Positions 33,287-44,580 are shown, numbered from the stretch's first letter. The stretch: DNA of 64,000 nucleotides from Undibacterium_A arcticum (GCF_042660705.1 NZ_JBHSUQ010000001.1); one strand, 5' to 3'. The notes: a model not told the origin generated them from the letters alone. Numbers and translations: made by a program.

Positions 33287-35056
33287 ATGCCAGCCCCCAC
33301 TCCGCAACGCCTCGATGAATTGCGCGAAATCCGCGAGCTGAATCGGATCGCGTGGGATTCCCAGCACACCGATCCGGCCCAATCGATCGCGCTCGCGACC
33401 CGCTGCATTGCCCGGGCGCAGTTGGCCAGCGACCCCAGCGGCCTGGCTTATGCCTTGCTGAACAAGGCATACCACGAATACTATTTCTCCACGAAAGAGC
33501 AGTCGGAACAAACCCTGATCGATACCGAGGCACGCTTTCGGGCATTAGGGGATCGGCGCGGCCTGTTGCTGGCTCGATCGGGTCTGGGCGGCATCCTGAT
33601 GCGCCGTCACGAGTTTGATGCGGCGCGAAGCGTGCTCGAAAGCGTGATCAACGATCCACCCGAGGCCAGCGAACCGCTGGACGCGTATTACGCGCTATAT
33701 CGGCTCGGCTACCTGCATTTCAATTGCGGCGATGTGCAAGCCGGGCTGCGCTATTACTACAAGGCGCTGGCGCTGGTGCAGCGCGAACGGTCGCTGCCAC
33801 TGACCTGCCAGATGTTGTCAGACATCGGTTCGGCGCAAATGGAGCTGGGCAATTTCACCGAGGCAAAGGCATTGCTGGAACAAGCCTTCGTCATCAGCCG
33901 TACCACGCCGGTGTTCTTCATTCACATGATCCTAGGCAACCTCGCCAATGTGCATTTGGAGATGGGCAACGCCGACGCCGCCTTGCGCCTGCTGGAGAGC
34001 AATGCAATCGAAAGCGGGCCGTTCTATCGCGAAGGCGACCGCGCCTTTCTGATGGCGGTCAAGGCGCAGACCTATGCCAGTTTGAGTCGTTGGGATGAAG
34101 CCGAGTCGCAGGCCCATGCGGCGCTGGATCAGGCGCGCCAGGACGACTACGCTGAAGTCAACAGCCATTGCCTGTGGCAGCTAGGGGCGATCGCCTGCGG
34201 CAAGGGCCAGTTCGACGTCGGTATCGGCTGGTTGCTGGAGGCAGAAGCAAGCTTCGGTGCGGAACAGAATATCTTCTACGTGCTACACGTCTACAAGGCG
34301 CTAGCCGATGCCTATGCCAGCAGCGCGCAGTACCAGACGGCCTTCAATTACCTGAAGCGTTACCACCAGCAATATGAAAAGTCGCTCGGCGCTAGCGCCA
34401 AAGCACAGTTCTTCACACTGCAGATCCAGCACGAGTTGACGCAAGTTCAATTCGAACGCGACTATGCACTACAGCAGCAAATCAATCTGGAAACCCTGAA
34501 TAACGAGCTGCGCCACAAGGTCACGGAAATCGAAAGCCTGCAAACCGCATTGCGCGAGCAGGCCATGCGCGACCCGCTGACCGGCCTGTACAACCGCCGT
34601 ATCCTGGGTGAGCAGCTGGGGACCTTGCTGAATCTGGCGCGGCGCAGCGATTTTGCGGTCAGTCTCGTGCTGCTCGACATGGACCATTTCAAGCAGATCA
34701 ACGACATGCACGGACACGGTGTCGGTGACCAGGTGCTGGTCGAATTGTCCCGACTGATCCATCAGCGTATCCGCGACAGCGATCTGGCGGTCCGTTACGG
34801 CGGCGAGGAGATCTGCCTGGTGTTCCCGTCCACCACGGCCGAACATGCGTACGCCAAGACACAGTTGCTGCTGGATCTGTTTCGTCAGACTGGTGTGCAG
34901 GTCGGTGACAAATCGATTTCCAACCTGACCTTCTCGGCCGGCATCGCGCAATTCCCGCGCGATGGGACCTATTCGGAGGCACTGCTGCAAATGGCCGACA
35001 AGGCGCTGTATCGGGCCAAGGCGGCCGGCCGCAACCGCATCATCCTCGCCTCCTGA
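33287..35056 (+). CDS. TPR-repeat diguanylate cyclase (GGDEF)
   Basis: The 589-aa soluble protein has about 380 N-terminal residues of tetratricopeptide-like helical repeats, then a coiled-coil-like stretch (QQQINLETLNNELRHKVTEI) and a GGDEF domain. The active-site motif reads GGEEI, an accepted variant. An RxxD inhibitory site (RDSD) sits five residues before it, so product inhibition by cyclic di-GMP is likely. There are no membrane segments; the TPR part probably senses a protein partner. Start 33287 has no clear ribosome site; TTG at 33191 is the alternative. Confidence 0.88.
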   Translation: MPAPTPQRLDELREIRELNRIAWDSQHTDPAQSIALATRCIARAQLASDPSGLAYALLNKAYHEYYFSTKEQSEQTLIDTEARFRALGDRRGLLLARSGLGGILMRRHEFDAARSVLESVINDPPEASEPLDAYYALYRLGYLHFNCGDVQAGLRYYYKALALVQRERSLPLTCQMLSDIGSAQMELGNFTEAKALLEQAFVISRTTPVFFIHMILGNLANVHLEMGNADAALRLLESNAIESGPFYREGDRAFLMAVKAQTYASLSRWDEAESQAHAALDQARQDDYAEVNSHCLWQLGAIACGKGQFDVGIGWLLEAEASFGAEQNIFYVLHVYKALADAYASSAQYQTAFNYLKRYHQQYEKSLGASAKAQFFTLQIQHELTQVQFERDYALQQQINLETLNNELRHKVTEIESLQTALREQAMRDPLTGLYNRRILGEQLGTLLNLARRSDFAVSLVLLDMDHFKQINDMHGHGVGDQVLVELSRLIHQRIRDSDLAVRYGGEEICLVFPSTTAEHAYAKTQLLLDLFRQTGVQVGDKSISNLTFSAGIAQFPRDGTYSEALLQMADKALYRAKAAGRNRIILAS

Positions 35057-35059
35057 GGC

Positions 35060-35073
35060 GCCGGCGCGCCGGC
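35060..35073. other. Palindrome between convergent genes
   Basis: GCCGGCGCGCCGGC, a perfect GC palindrome in the 17-bp gap between the cyclase and hydrolase stop codons. There is no T tract; it may still aid termination in both directions. Confidence 0.35.
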
Positions 35074-35949
35074 TTACTCCAGAAAGCGCTCGATCATCTG
35101 CGCCAGCACTTGCGGTTGATCGTGATGCAGCATGTGACCGGCATCGGCCACCATCGCTTGCCTGACGTCGGCGATCACTGCGATACGGCGATCGATCTCG
35201 ATCCGCGCGGAATCCTTGGCACCCATCCATTTCCAGACATCGGTATCGGCGGCCTCGACCCATAGCACCGGCGCGCTGATCGCCTGCCAGCAGGCCAGCA
35301 CTTCGTCCACCCGATACAGCAAGGGACTGACGTTCTTGTGCGCCGGATCGCCCAGGATTTCCCATGCGCCATCAGCATTGGGTGCGGCCCAATGTTGCGC
35401 CAGAAAGTGAGCCCGCTCATCGGACAGGCGCGGGTTGGTCTTCTGCAGACGCTTGGCCACCTCAGCCTGGCTCGCGTAGGTACGCAGGCTCGGCGGATTG
35501 CGCAATTCGTCCAGCCATTGCGCATAACGCTCCGGCGCCTGAGCCGGTTTCGTCACAGGCAGGCCGAATCCTTCCAGATTGATCAGCTTGCGGATCCGTT
35601 GCGGCCGGATTCCCGCATAGTGCAACACCACGTTCGCACCCATGCTATGACCCAGCAGATTGATCGGCTGATGCGGCGAGTAATGCTGCAGGATCGCGTC
35701 CAGGTCCGCCACGTAATCCGGAAACCAGTAGCTGTCGGCGATAGTCGATGCGGTCAGGCCGAAGCCGCGCCAGTCCGGCGCGATCACATGCCAGTCTTGT
35801 TGCAGGCAGTCGACCATGAACTGGAACGAGGCCGACACATCCATCCAGCCGTGCAGTACGAACAGCTTGGGCGCGTCTTCGTTGCCCCAGTGCCGGATGT
35901 GGTACTTGAGCTCGCGAACCGTGATAAATTCCGAACGAGAAGGTTTCAT
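35074..35949 (-). CDS. Alpha/beta-fold hydrolase
   Basis: The 291-aa protein has the oxyanion motif LHGWMD, the nucleophile elbow GHSMGA and a terminal catalytic His in DAGHMLHHDQP. Start ATG 35949 leads into the first strand region. It is divergent from an acyl-CoA synthetase, and both may belong to fatty or aromatic acid metabolism. Substrate unknown. Confidence 0.85.
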   Translation of the reverse strand: MKPSRSEFITVRELKYHIRHWGNEDAPKLFVLHGWMDVSASFQFMVDCLQQDWHVIAPDWRGFGLTASTIADSYWFPDYVADLDAILQHYSPHQPINLLGHSMGANVVLHYAGIRPQRIRKLINLEGFGLPVTKPAQAPERYAQWLDELRNPPSLRTYASQAEVAKRLQKTNPRLSDERAHFLAQHWAAPNADGAWEILGDPAHKNVSPLLYRVDEVLACWQAISAPVLWVEAADTDVWKWMGAKDSARIEIDRRIAVIADVRQAMVADAGHMLHHDQPQVLAQMIERFLE

Positions 35950-36067
35950 TGTTAGCCTGGTAAATGTCCATCGCCGCGCCCACCTTGCACAAGGTAGACG
36001 CAATCGTTGGGGATCGTTGCGCCGGGCGAGTGGCCGTGGCAACGAGAAATAAAATAACGACATAAAA

Positions 36068-36081
36068 AGAACGACCGTTCT
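36068..36081. promoter_or_regulatory. Palindromic operator AGAACGACCGTTCT
   Basis: A perfect 6-bp-arm dyad (AGAACG-AC-CGTTCT) lies 18 bp upstream of the acyl-CoA synthetase start and in the gap shared with the divergent hydrolase. Such GAACG-CGTTC dyads are typical of TetR-family repressors of fatty-acid genes in betaproteobacteria. A TATACT at 36085-36090 adjoins it. Confidence 0.55.
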
Positions 36082-36099
36082 AATTATACTGGAGACCGC

Positions 36100-37845
36100 A
36101 TGCAACCGACAGTCCTTGACCAATATGCCAGTCTGTATCGGGAGTTTCGCTGGCACGTGCCCGACAGCTTCAACATCGCGCAGGCCTGCTGTACGCGCTG
36201 GGCCAACGATCCATCGCGGGCGTCGGACATCGCAATCCATTACGAAAGCGAATCCGGCCAGACTGCCACCCTCAGCTATGCAGAGCTGCAAGCCGAGGCC
36301 AATCGGCTGTCGAATGTATTGCGCCGACTCGGCGTACAGTGCGGCGACCGCGTCGCGCTGATCCTGCCGCAGCGCCCGGAAGTGGCGATCGCGTTGATGG
36401 CCTGCTTTCAGATCGGTGCGATTGCGATGCCATTATCGATCCTGTTCGGCCCCGATGCGCTGGAATACCGGCTGCAAAACAGTGAGTCCGTGATCGCGAT
36501 CGTCGAGCAATCCTGCCAGCCGAGCATCGATGCGATTCGCGCCCAGTGTCCTGCCTTGCAGCAGATCGTGCTGGTCGACGATGCGTTCGCCCACACCGCA
36601 CCCGCCGACACCGGCGGTGGAGCCAACACCAGCAACGACAGCGACACCAGCGACAACATCGATACCCCGCCGCTGCTGCATTGGCACAGCGCCATGGCGC
36701 AAGCGTCGAGCAGCTTTGCCGCGGTCGACACCGCCGCCAGCGATCCCGCCATCCTGATCTACACCAGCGGCACCACGGGTGCACCGAAAGGTGCGTTGCT
36801 GCCGCAGGCGGCCCTGATCGGCAACCTGACAGGCTTCGTCGCATCGCAGAACTGGTTTCCGCAAGAACACGATGTGTTCTGGTCACCGGCCGACTGGGCC
36901 TGGACCGGCGGCCTGATGGACGCACTGCTGCCGGCGTTATATTTCGGCAAACCCATCGTCGGCTATCGCGGCCGTTTTTCGGCCGAGACCGCGTTCCAGC
37001 TGCTGGAGAAATACGCCGTCACCAACACCTTCCTGTTCCCCACTGCGCTCAAGATCATGATGAAGACGGTCGCCGCGCCACGCGATCAATACGACCTCAA
37101 GCTGCGCGCCATCATGAGTGCCGGCGAGGCGGTCGGCGATGCGGTCTTCAACTGGTGCCAGAGCGCGCTGGGCGTGACTGTCAACGAGATGTTCGGCCAG
37201 ACCGAAATGAACTACATCGTCGGCAACAGCGCCGGGCAATGGCCGGCCAAACCCGGAAGCATGGGACGCCCCTACCCCGGCCATCGGGTCGCGGTGATCG
37301 ACGATGACGGCGCGATCGTTGCGCCTGGCGTCACAGGCGAAGTGGCGCTGAACCGACTTGACATCCAGGGCGACCCCGACCCGATCTTCTTTCTCGGTTA
37401 CTGGAAAAATCCACAAGCGACCAGCGCCAAATACACGGGCGACTGGTGCCGCACCGGTGACCTGGCGTCGATGGATGACGACGGCTACCTGTGGTACCAG
37501 GGGCGCGCCGACGACATGTTCAAGGCGGCCGGCTACCGCATCGGGCCTTCGGAAATCGAAAACTGCCTGGTCAAACACCCGGCCGTCGCGAACGCCGCGG
37601 TGGTCCCGAAACCGGACCGCGAGCGTGGCAATCTGGTCAAGGCCTTCGTCGTGCTGACCGCTGGCGTACAGGGTGACGCGCAATTGATCAAGGAACTGCA
37701 GGCGCATGTGCGCGGCAAACTGGCGCCATACGAATATCCGAAAGAAATCGAATTCATCGACGCGCTGCCGATGACCACCACCGGCAAACTGCAGCGACGC
37801 GTGTTGCGCCTGCTCGAGCAGGAACGCGCACAGTCCGAATCATGA
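36100..37845 (+). CDS. AMP-dependent acyl-CoA synthetase
   Basis: The 581-aa adenylate-forming enzyme activates a carboxylic acid to its CoA thioester. The P-loop-like YTSGTTGAPKGALL, the FGQTEMNY region, TGDLASMDDDGYLWYQGR and the C-terminal catalytic Lys in TTTGKLQRR are present. It resembles acetyl-/medium-chain acyl-CoA synthetases. A low-complexity segment rich in Thr, Asp, Asn and Ser (about residues 165-190) is inserted before the P-loop. ATG 36100 follows GGAG by 5 nt. Confidence 0.9.
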   Translation: MQPTVLDQYASLYREFRWHVPDSFNIAQACCTRWANDPSRASDIAIHYESESGQTATLSYAELQAEANRLSNVLRRLGVQCGDRVALILPQRPEVAIALMACFQIGAIAMPLSILFGPDALEYRLQNSESVIAIVEQSCQPSIDAIRAQCPALQQIVLVDDAFAHTAPADTGGGANTSNDSDTSDNIDTPPLLHWHSAMAQASSSFAAVDTAASDPAILIYTSGTTGAPKGALLPQAALIGNLTGFVASQNWFPQEHDVFWSPADWAWTGGLMDALLPALYFGKPIVGYRGRFSAETAFQLLEKYAVTNTFLFPTALKIMMKTVAAPRDQYDLKLRAIMSAGEAVGDAVFNWCQSALGVTVNEMFGQTEMNYIVGNSAGQWPAKPGSMGRPYPGHRVAVIDDDGAIVAPGVTGEVALNRLDIQGDPDPIFFLGYWKNPQATSAKYTGDWCRTGDLASMDDDGYLWYQGRADDMFKAAGYRIGPSEIENCLVKHPAVANAAVVPKPDRERGNLVKAFVVLTAGVQGDAQLIKELQAHVRGKLAPYEYPKEIEFIDALPMTTTGKLQRRVLRLLEQERAQSES

Positions 37846-37938
37846 GCGCGGCTTCAGGCCCAGTAACACGACCGCGCGACCGCTAAGCTGCGACCGGTCG
37901 CGCCCACCGCCGTACTGCCTCAAAGGATGATTATTGGG

Positions 37939-38009
37939 GGAGTATCAATCAAAACCACTATTGATGCGCATGTATTCATTGCGCATTGAAAATATACACA
38001 CCCCAGTAT
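37939..38009 (+). repeat. Phased half-site element D (64-bp spacing)
   Basis: GGAGTAT at 37939-37945 and CCAGTAT at 38003-38009, starts 64 bp apart, exactly as at 21333. Columns 38-43 (TCATTG) match that element and columns 52-59 (AAATATAC) differ from it by one base. Two further inverted repeats lie inside (ATCAAT/ATTGAT and TGCGCA/TGCGCA). It lies between convergent genes. A GC-rich hairpin without T tract (about 37873-37902) precedes it. Confidence 0.65.
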
Positions 38010-38072
38010 TTATTCTTAAAATTTACCGTTATTGCGCCGAATCAGGCGCCGGCACCGATCATCGCGGCGTCG

Positions 38073-38864
38073 TCAGGCGGCCTTTTGCAGCAAGCGCATC
38101 GGTCCGAACAACGCCCGCATCGCCGGATTGGCAATGAACGACAGGTTATACGGATGCTCGCCACGCGCCTGCGGAAACTGCGCGGTCGCCGGCAAGCTCT
38201 GCAGTTGCTCGGCGATTTTTCCCCACAACACCAGGGTCGGCGCCGGCTTGTCATGCCGTCCGGCAGACTCGACCAATGCCGCCAGCACCGTCTGCAGGAA
38301 CGGCTGCCAGGCGCGCGCCTCCTTGACCGGCGCCACGTGCGGCCGGAACGCCAGCGCCGCATTCAACAGCAGGAAGCCGTGCCGCGTCAGGTTGGCCTGC
38401 AGGTCGGCCAAGGTCTGGATGGCAGGCGAACCGATCGCGCGCGCCTTCAGTGCAACCAGTGCCAGCGCGTCGCCGCTGGTATGGTCGAGCGCCAGTTGGC
38501 CATCGGCCACCAGCAACATCTTCATGAAATTACGCAGCGACGTGGCGCGATTGACCTGTTTCGACAAACCCGCCTCGGACCACAACAGCCCGACCGCGCC
38601 ATCCATGAAACAGACCCCGGTGGCGCTCTGTGCACGCGGATATGGACCTTCGCCGACCAGCACATAGTTCACCGCATCGATCGGTTGCGCGAACGCGGCA
38701 AACAAGCGGCCATCGGTCGGCAAATATTCCTCCGCAGCCAATGCCGGCAGATACGCCGGATCGGCCTGCGCGACCGCATGCAGGCCCTGCAACAGCACCG
38801 GCCGCCACGATGGGTCGGCCAAGGTCAGCGCATCGGCAATCGCTGCCGGAATCTGCGGCGGCAT
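38073..38864 (-). CDS. Divergent uracil-DNA glycosylase family protein
   Basis: The 263-aa protein reads like a uracil-DNA glycosylase-fold protein of Burkholderiales. At residues 71-76 it has GEGPYP where family 1 enzymes have GQDPYH with the catalytic Asp, and near residue 237 HPYNLSF in place of the usual HPSPLS. Downstream ATGVCFMDGAVG parallels the GLCFSV region of Ung. The changed first motif means uracil excision cannot be assumed. It is intact and ends 4 bp from the uvrB stop on the same strand, so it lies just upstream of nothing but the convergent gap. Confidence 0.7.
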   Translation of the reverse strand: MPPQIPAAIADALTLADPSWRPVLLQGLHAVAQADPAYLPALAAEEYLPTDGRLFAAFAQPIDAVNYVLVGEGPYPRAQSATGVCFMDGAVGLLWSEAGLSKQVNRATSLRNFMKMLLVADGQLALDHTSGDALALVALKARAIGSPAIQTLADLQANLTRHGFLLLNAALAFRPHVAPVKEARAWQPFLQTVLAALVESAGRHDKPAPTLVLWGKIAEQLQSLPATAQFPQARGEHPYNLSFIANPAMRALFGPMRLLQKAA

Positions 38865-38867
38865 CGA

Positions 38868-40959
<2,092 letters not shown>

Positions 40960-41075
40960 TTGGATCAGACCTTTGCTAAAATAACAGGCTACAAATCAGC
41001 GCCGGACACGGTCCGGGCGTTGCTTCCAACCCAGCTGCAACGTTCTTTTTGCAGCCAACTTTTGATGTTATCACG

Positions 41076-42290
41076 ATGAACGCAACTCTTCCTGCCAGCT
41101 TGTTTACCGCCATCGAAATGGCGCCCCGCGACCCTATCCTGGGTATCACCGACGCCTTCAATGCGGACCAAAATCCGAACAAAATCAACCTCGGCGTGGG
41201 CGTCTACTATGACGACAACGGCAAAGTGCCGCTGCTGGAATGCGTGCGCAAGGCAGAAGCACAACTGATGGAAAAGGCGGCACCGCGTACCTATCTGCCG
41301 ATTGACGGCCTGGCCGCCTACGACAAGGCAGTGCAAGCATTGGTATTCGGAGCCGACAGCGCGATCGTTCAAGAAAAACGTGCGGTCACGGCGCAGGCCA
41401 TCGGCGGCACCGGCGCGCTCAAGCTCGGCGCAGATTTCCTGAAGCGTTTCTCACCGGACTCGCAAATCTGGATCAGCGACCCAAGCTGGGAAAATCACCG
41501 TGCGTTGTTCGAATCGGCCGGCTTTGTGGTCAACAGCTACCCTTATTTCGACGCGGCTACCCACGGCGTCAACTTTGCCGGCATGTTGCAGGCGCTCAAT
41601 GCCATGCCGACGGGCGCGATCGTGGTGCTGCACGCCTGCTGCCACAACCCGACCGGTGCCGACCTGAACGACGCACAGTGGAAGCAAGTGATTGAAGTCG
41701 TGACACAGCGCGGCCTGATCCCCTTCCTCGACATGGCCTATCAAGGCTTTGCTGACGGCATCGAAGAAGACGGCCGCGTGGTACGCCACTTTGCCGATGC
41801 CGGCGGCCCGCTGTTCGTGTCGAATTCATTTTCGAAATCGTTCTCGCTGTATGGCGAGCGCGTTGGCGCACTGAGCATCGTCGCCGCCTCCACGGAAGAA
41901 GCCGCCCGCGTATTGTCGCAACTGAAACGCGTGATCCGCACCAATTATTCCAACCCGCCGGACCATGGCGGCCAAATCGTGGCAACCGTACTCGCCACAC
42001 CGGAACTGCGCAAGCTGTGGGAAGACGAACTGGCTGCGATGCGCGTACGCATTCGTGAAATGCGTCAACTGATGGTGGAAAAACTGAAGGCAAACGCCCC
42101 CGCCCAAGATTTTTCATTCGTCAAACAGCAAGTCGGCATGTTCTCCTATTCCGGACTCACCAAAGCCCAGGTCGAGCGTCTGCGCGACGAATTCTCAATC
42201 TATGCGGTCGACACCGGTCGCATCTGCGTCGCCGCCCTCAACTCGCGCAACATCGACAAGGTCGTTGCCGCAGTGGCGCAAGTGATTTAA
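41076..42290 (+). CDS. Aromatic amino acid aminotransferase (class I)
   Basis: The 404-aa PLP enzyme transfers amino groups between aromatic amino acids or aspartate and 2-oxoglutarate. The PLP Lys lies in SNSFSKSFSLYGERVGAL; CCHNPTGADL and the substrate Arg near VDTGRICVA are typical of TyrB/AspC. ATG 41076 (MNATLPASLF) is preferred over 41049. There is no clear ribosome site. Intact. Confidence 0.92.
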   Translation: MNATLPASLFTAIEMAPRDPILGITDAFNADQNPNKINLGVGVYYDDNGKVPLLECVRKAEAQLMEKAAPRTYLPIDGLAAYDKAVQALVFGADSAIVQEKRAVTAQAIGGTGALKLGADFLKRFSPDSQIWISDPSWENHRALFESAGFVVNSYPYFDAATHGVNFAGMLQALNAMPTGAIVVLHACCHNPTGADLNDAQWKQVIEVVTQRGLIPFLDMAYQGFADGIEEDGRVVRHFADAGGPLFVSNSFSKSFSLYGERVGALSIVAASTEEAARVLSQLKRVIRTNYSNPPDHGGQIVATVLATPELRKLWEDELAAMRVRIREMRQLMVEKLKANAPAQDFSFVKQQVGMFSYSGLTKAQVERLRDEFSIYAVDTGRICVAALNSRNIDKVVAAVAQVI

Positions 42291-42302
42291 GTTTGCATAC
42301 AC

Positions 42303-42327
42303 CCGGATCACGCACGCCCTGATCCGG
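42303..42327 (+). terminator. Hairpin after the aminotransferase gene
   Basis: CCGGATCA/TGATCCGG with a 9-nt loop, 13 bp after the stop codon. There is only a weak T tract. Confidence 0.5.
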
Positions 42328-42350
42328 TGTTGAATTAAATCATCAAACCT

Positions 42351-42379
42351 TTGACAGGTACGGCAACACGGCTTATAAT
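42351..42379 (+). promoter_or_regulatory. Consensus promoter of tRNA-Asn
   Basis: TTGACA (42351-42356), a 17-bp spacer and TATAAT (42374-42379): a perfect sigma-70 promoter starting transcription a few bases before the tRNA. Confidence 0.9.
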
Positions 42380-42390
42380 TTCGCTTCTTT

Positions 42391-42466
42391 TCCCTGATAG
42401 CTCAGTTGGTAGAGCGACGGACTGTTAATCCGCAGGTCCCTGGTTCGAGTCCAGGTCGGGGAGCCA
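42391..42466 (+). tRNA. tRNA-Asn (GTT)
   Basis: A 76-nt cloverleaf starting TCCCTGATAGCTCAG, anticodon GTT in CTGTTAATC, T-loop GGTTCGAGTCC, encoded CCA. It has its own promoter and terminator. Confidence 0.97.
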
Positions 42467-42472
42467 AATTCG

Positions 42473-42503
42473 AAAGGCCTGCAGAAATGCAGGCCTTTTT
42501 TGT
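42473..42503 (+). terminator. Terminator of tRNA-Asn
   Basis: AAGGCCTGCA/TGCAGGCCTT with a GAAA tetraloop followed by T6. Confidence 0.92.
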
Positions 42504-43078
42504 TTGTGCGAACTGTGCGAACGCTTGCGCGCCGCCAACAAGCCGTCCACACCGTCATTGAACTGCGGTTGCGGTTTAACGAGCGATGCATATTCCGATC
42601 GGAAAACCTTACAACTCTCAGAGTTACACCGGATGTTACTGTTGCGCGCCACCGGTAATGGGTTGTGTTGCGGGCGCATTGTTATCCATCGCGCCGCTAC
42701 TCGGGGTCGCGTCTGGCATCTTGGCGTTATCGCCAGGCATGCTACTCGGATTTTCGATGGCTCTCCACCCCACCCAGTTGCGACGGACGCTTTGATTTAA
42801 GATCAGGGAAATACGGATTGACGCGCTAGATGTTGCGTTGGTCTCAACTAATGAGTAATCGATAGGTAATGCTTACCACTGAGGGGTGTTTCTTACCTGT
42901 ACGCAGAAAATGGCGCTGCGCGACAGGCTAGCTTATGTAAGCGCTTTGCCGTACTTCGTGCGAGCCGATCGCGTACCGCTGACTTGGCCAAGCGAGGCGG
43001 TGCCTGCCTGATCGCCTCGCTTGGCCAAGCGAGGTGGTGCCTGCCTGATCGCCTCGCCCAAATACCACCACGCCAAAC
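42504..43078. other. Gap without a recognised gene
   Basis: 575 bp. A 69-codon plus-strand frame (42586-42795) has a hydrophobic middle but no supporting signal. The only clear structure is a 37-bp tandem repeat near the right end. Confidence 0.5.
42983..43056. repeat. 37-bp tandem duplication, two copies
   Basis: Two adjacent 37-bp copies (42983-43019 and 43020-43056) differ at one base. Each begins CTTGGCCAAG, a palindrome, and can form a stem GCGAGGCG/CGCCTCGC (the second copy with one change). Confidence 0.85.
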
Positions 43079-43495
43079 CTATCTGGATGCAACGAACCTG
43101 CTAGGCAAGTGGGTACCGGTAGATGCAGTTTGCAGCCGATCCGCGTAAGTCACGACAACCGTGTATCCATCGTCACGGAATGTGAGCGTGGTGCCCGCCC
43201 TGGAGACAAAGGTGCCGGGTGACTGGCCAAAAATCTCTACCTCCGGTTGGCCTTTCAACTGGGTGAAATAGCGATTTACTTGTTGCCTTAACTTGAGGGT
43301 TTGCCCCGTTTCAAGGCCATACGCATAGGCGAAATCATCAAATTCATGCGGCGCCAGTTTGTAGGTAGATGGTCCCGTGACTTGTATGCGCTGCGCAGCC
43401 GCAGAGTCGTCGCTTCCAACGGCCGGCGCTGCATAGGCGCTTGAAAGGCTGGCCAGTGCTGCCGCGGCCAGGGCACTTGTAATTAATTTGTTCAT
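43079..43495 (-). CDS. Secreted protein of unknown function
   Basis: The 138-aa protein has a clear signal peptide (MNKLITSALAAAALA, cleavage near AYA-AP). The mature part contains YKLAPHEFDDFAYAYGLE and FVSRAGTTLTFRDDG. ATG 43495 follows GGAGG. I do not recognise the family. Intact; monocistronic as far as can be seen. Confidence 0.75.
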   Translation of the reverse strand: MNKLITSALAAAALASLSSAYAAPAVGSDDSAAAQRIQVTGPSTYKLAPHEFDDFAYAYGLETGQTLKLRQQVNRYFTQLKGQPEVEIFGQSPGTFVSRAGTTLTFRDDGYTVVVTYADRLQTASTGTHLPSRFVASR

Positions 43496-44155
43496 GATGC
43501 CCTCCAGAAGGAAGCGTGCTACCTCGAAGTCCACGCTGCGGTCGACGCCAGATCTGCTGGCGAGGACAATTTCAAAGTAGCAGTTGGCCCCGCTTCTTTC
43601 AAGCCGATTACCGGAGCGGGATTAGGCACATTTGAGGTTGATGCATGTTGGCGCGAATAGGCGTACTGACATCATGATCAATCGAATACGCTGGAGTGCG
43701 CGGAGCGGGTATTTCCTATCGCATTAATGCCCACCTCCTGCGACCGGCACTCATGCGACTCACGCATACCGTCAGAAATTGCAGCTTTGCTGAGCCGCAG
43801 CGTGCCCTCTGGGCCCAACTGAAGTCTGAAATTCGAGGCACGCATCGCGCAACGCTCGCCACTGCTCCAGTGTCAGAGCCTGGACTGCGCCACTAGCCGA
43901 CAAGGTGATGCGTGCTTCGGCGAAATGAGTCGGCTAGGCAAGGGTACCGCTGACGTTCTTTTTAAACGTACGAAATGGTCGATTACATTGATTTTTTTCT
44001 GCACTGATTTTCATGCCTCGGAAATTTTTCTATCCGCCATGAAAAGCCTATCGCCAAACGAATCCGCCACGCACACTACGCGCGGTGCAAATTGGAGATC
44101 AAAGAGCCCTCCCGCCGCTATCGGCAGGAACGATTGGCACGCCCTCCGTGCAACT
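43496..44155. other. Gap without a recognised gene
   Basis: 660 bp. Plus-strand open frames here lack ribosome sites and conserved-looking sequence; the longest (43925-44332) overlaps the lipoprotein gene on the other strand. Nothing else identified. Confidence 0.5.
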
Positions 44156-44371
44156 TCATTTACCGATCTCGTGCCCAACCACGCCGCCGATTGCGGCGCC
44201 GCCAAGTGTTCCGGCGGTGCTACCGCCGGTGAGCACATTCCCGCCAATCGCGCCTACACCAGCACCGACGGCGGTATTCTGGCCCTGTCGCGACATGCCG
44301 CTGCATCCGGTCATGCCAATCAACATTATTGACGCAAGAAAAATTACTGGCAATTTATAGTAGGTTTTCAT
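44156..44371 (-). CDS. Small glycine-zipper lipoprotein
   Basis: The 71-aa protein has a signal with lipobox (MTGCSG) and then a Gly-rich segment of GxxxG type (VGAGVGAIGGNVL, LGGAAIGGVVGHEIG), as in OsmB-like and glycine-zipper outer-membrane lipoproteins. ATG 44371 follows GGAGGG. Likely an envelope stress or osmotic protein; exact role unknown. Confidence 0.82.
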   Translation of the reverse strand: MKTYYKLPVIFLASIMLIGMTGCSGMSRQGQNTAVGAGVGAIGGNVLTGGSTAGTLGGAAIGGVVGHEIGK

Positions 44372-44580
44372 TTGAAATCCCTCCTTATGATTGAAAAGAG
44401 CATCGCGTTTGGCCCGCGCTCGACTACTCTAAAACAAGCGCGAATACAACGCACAGCCAGCACAACCGTCTGCTGCACCGATAGTATCTCCCCTGTCCCT
44501 GACAGCAGTCACGGCGACAGCTGTAAAATGTTGGATTGCGCCTTTCATCTAAAGTTGCGCGCCACACTTTGAGGAAATTC

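Noticed and set aside
42586..42795. A 69-codon frame with a hydrophobic centre after tRNA-Asn
   Set aside because: No Shine-Dalgarno, unusual residue make-up and no neighbour support.
43925..44332. A 135-codon plus-strand frame
   Set aside because: It overlaps the glycine-zipper lipoprotein on the other strand, which has a signal peptide, lipobox and good ribosome site.
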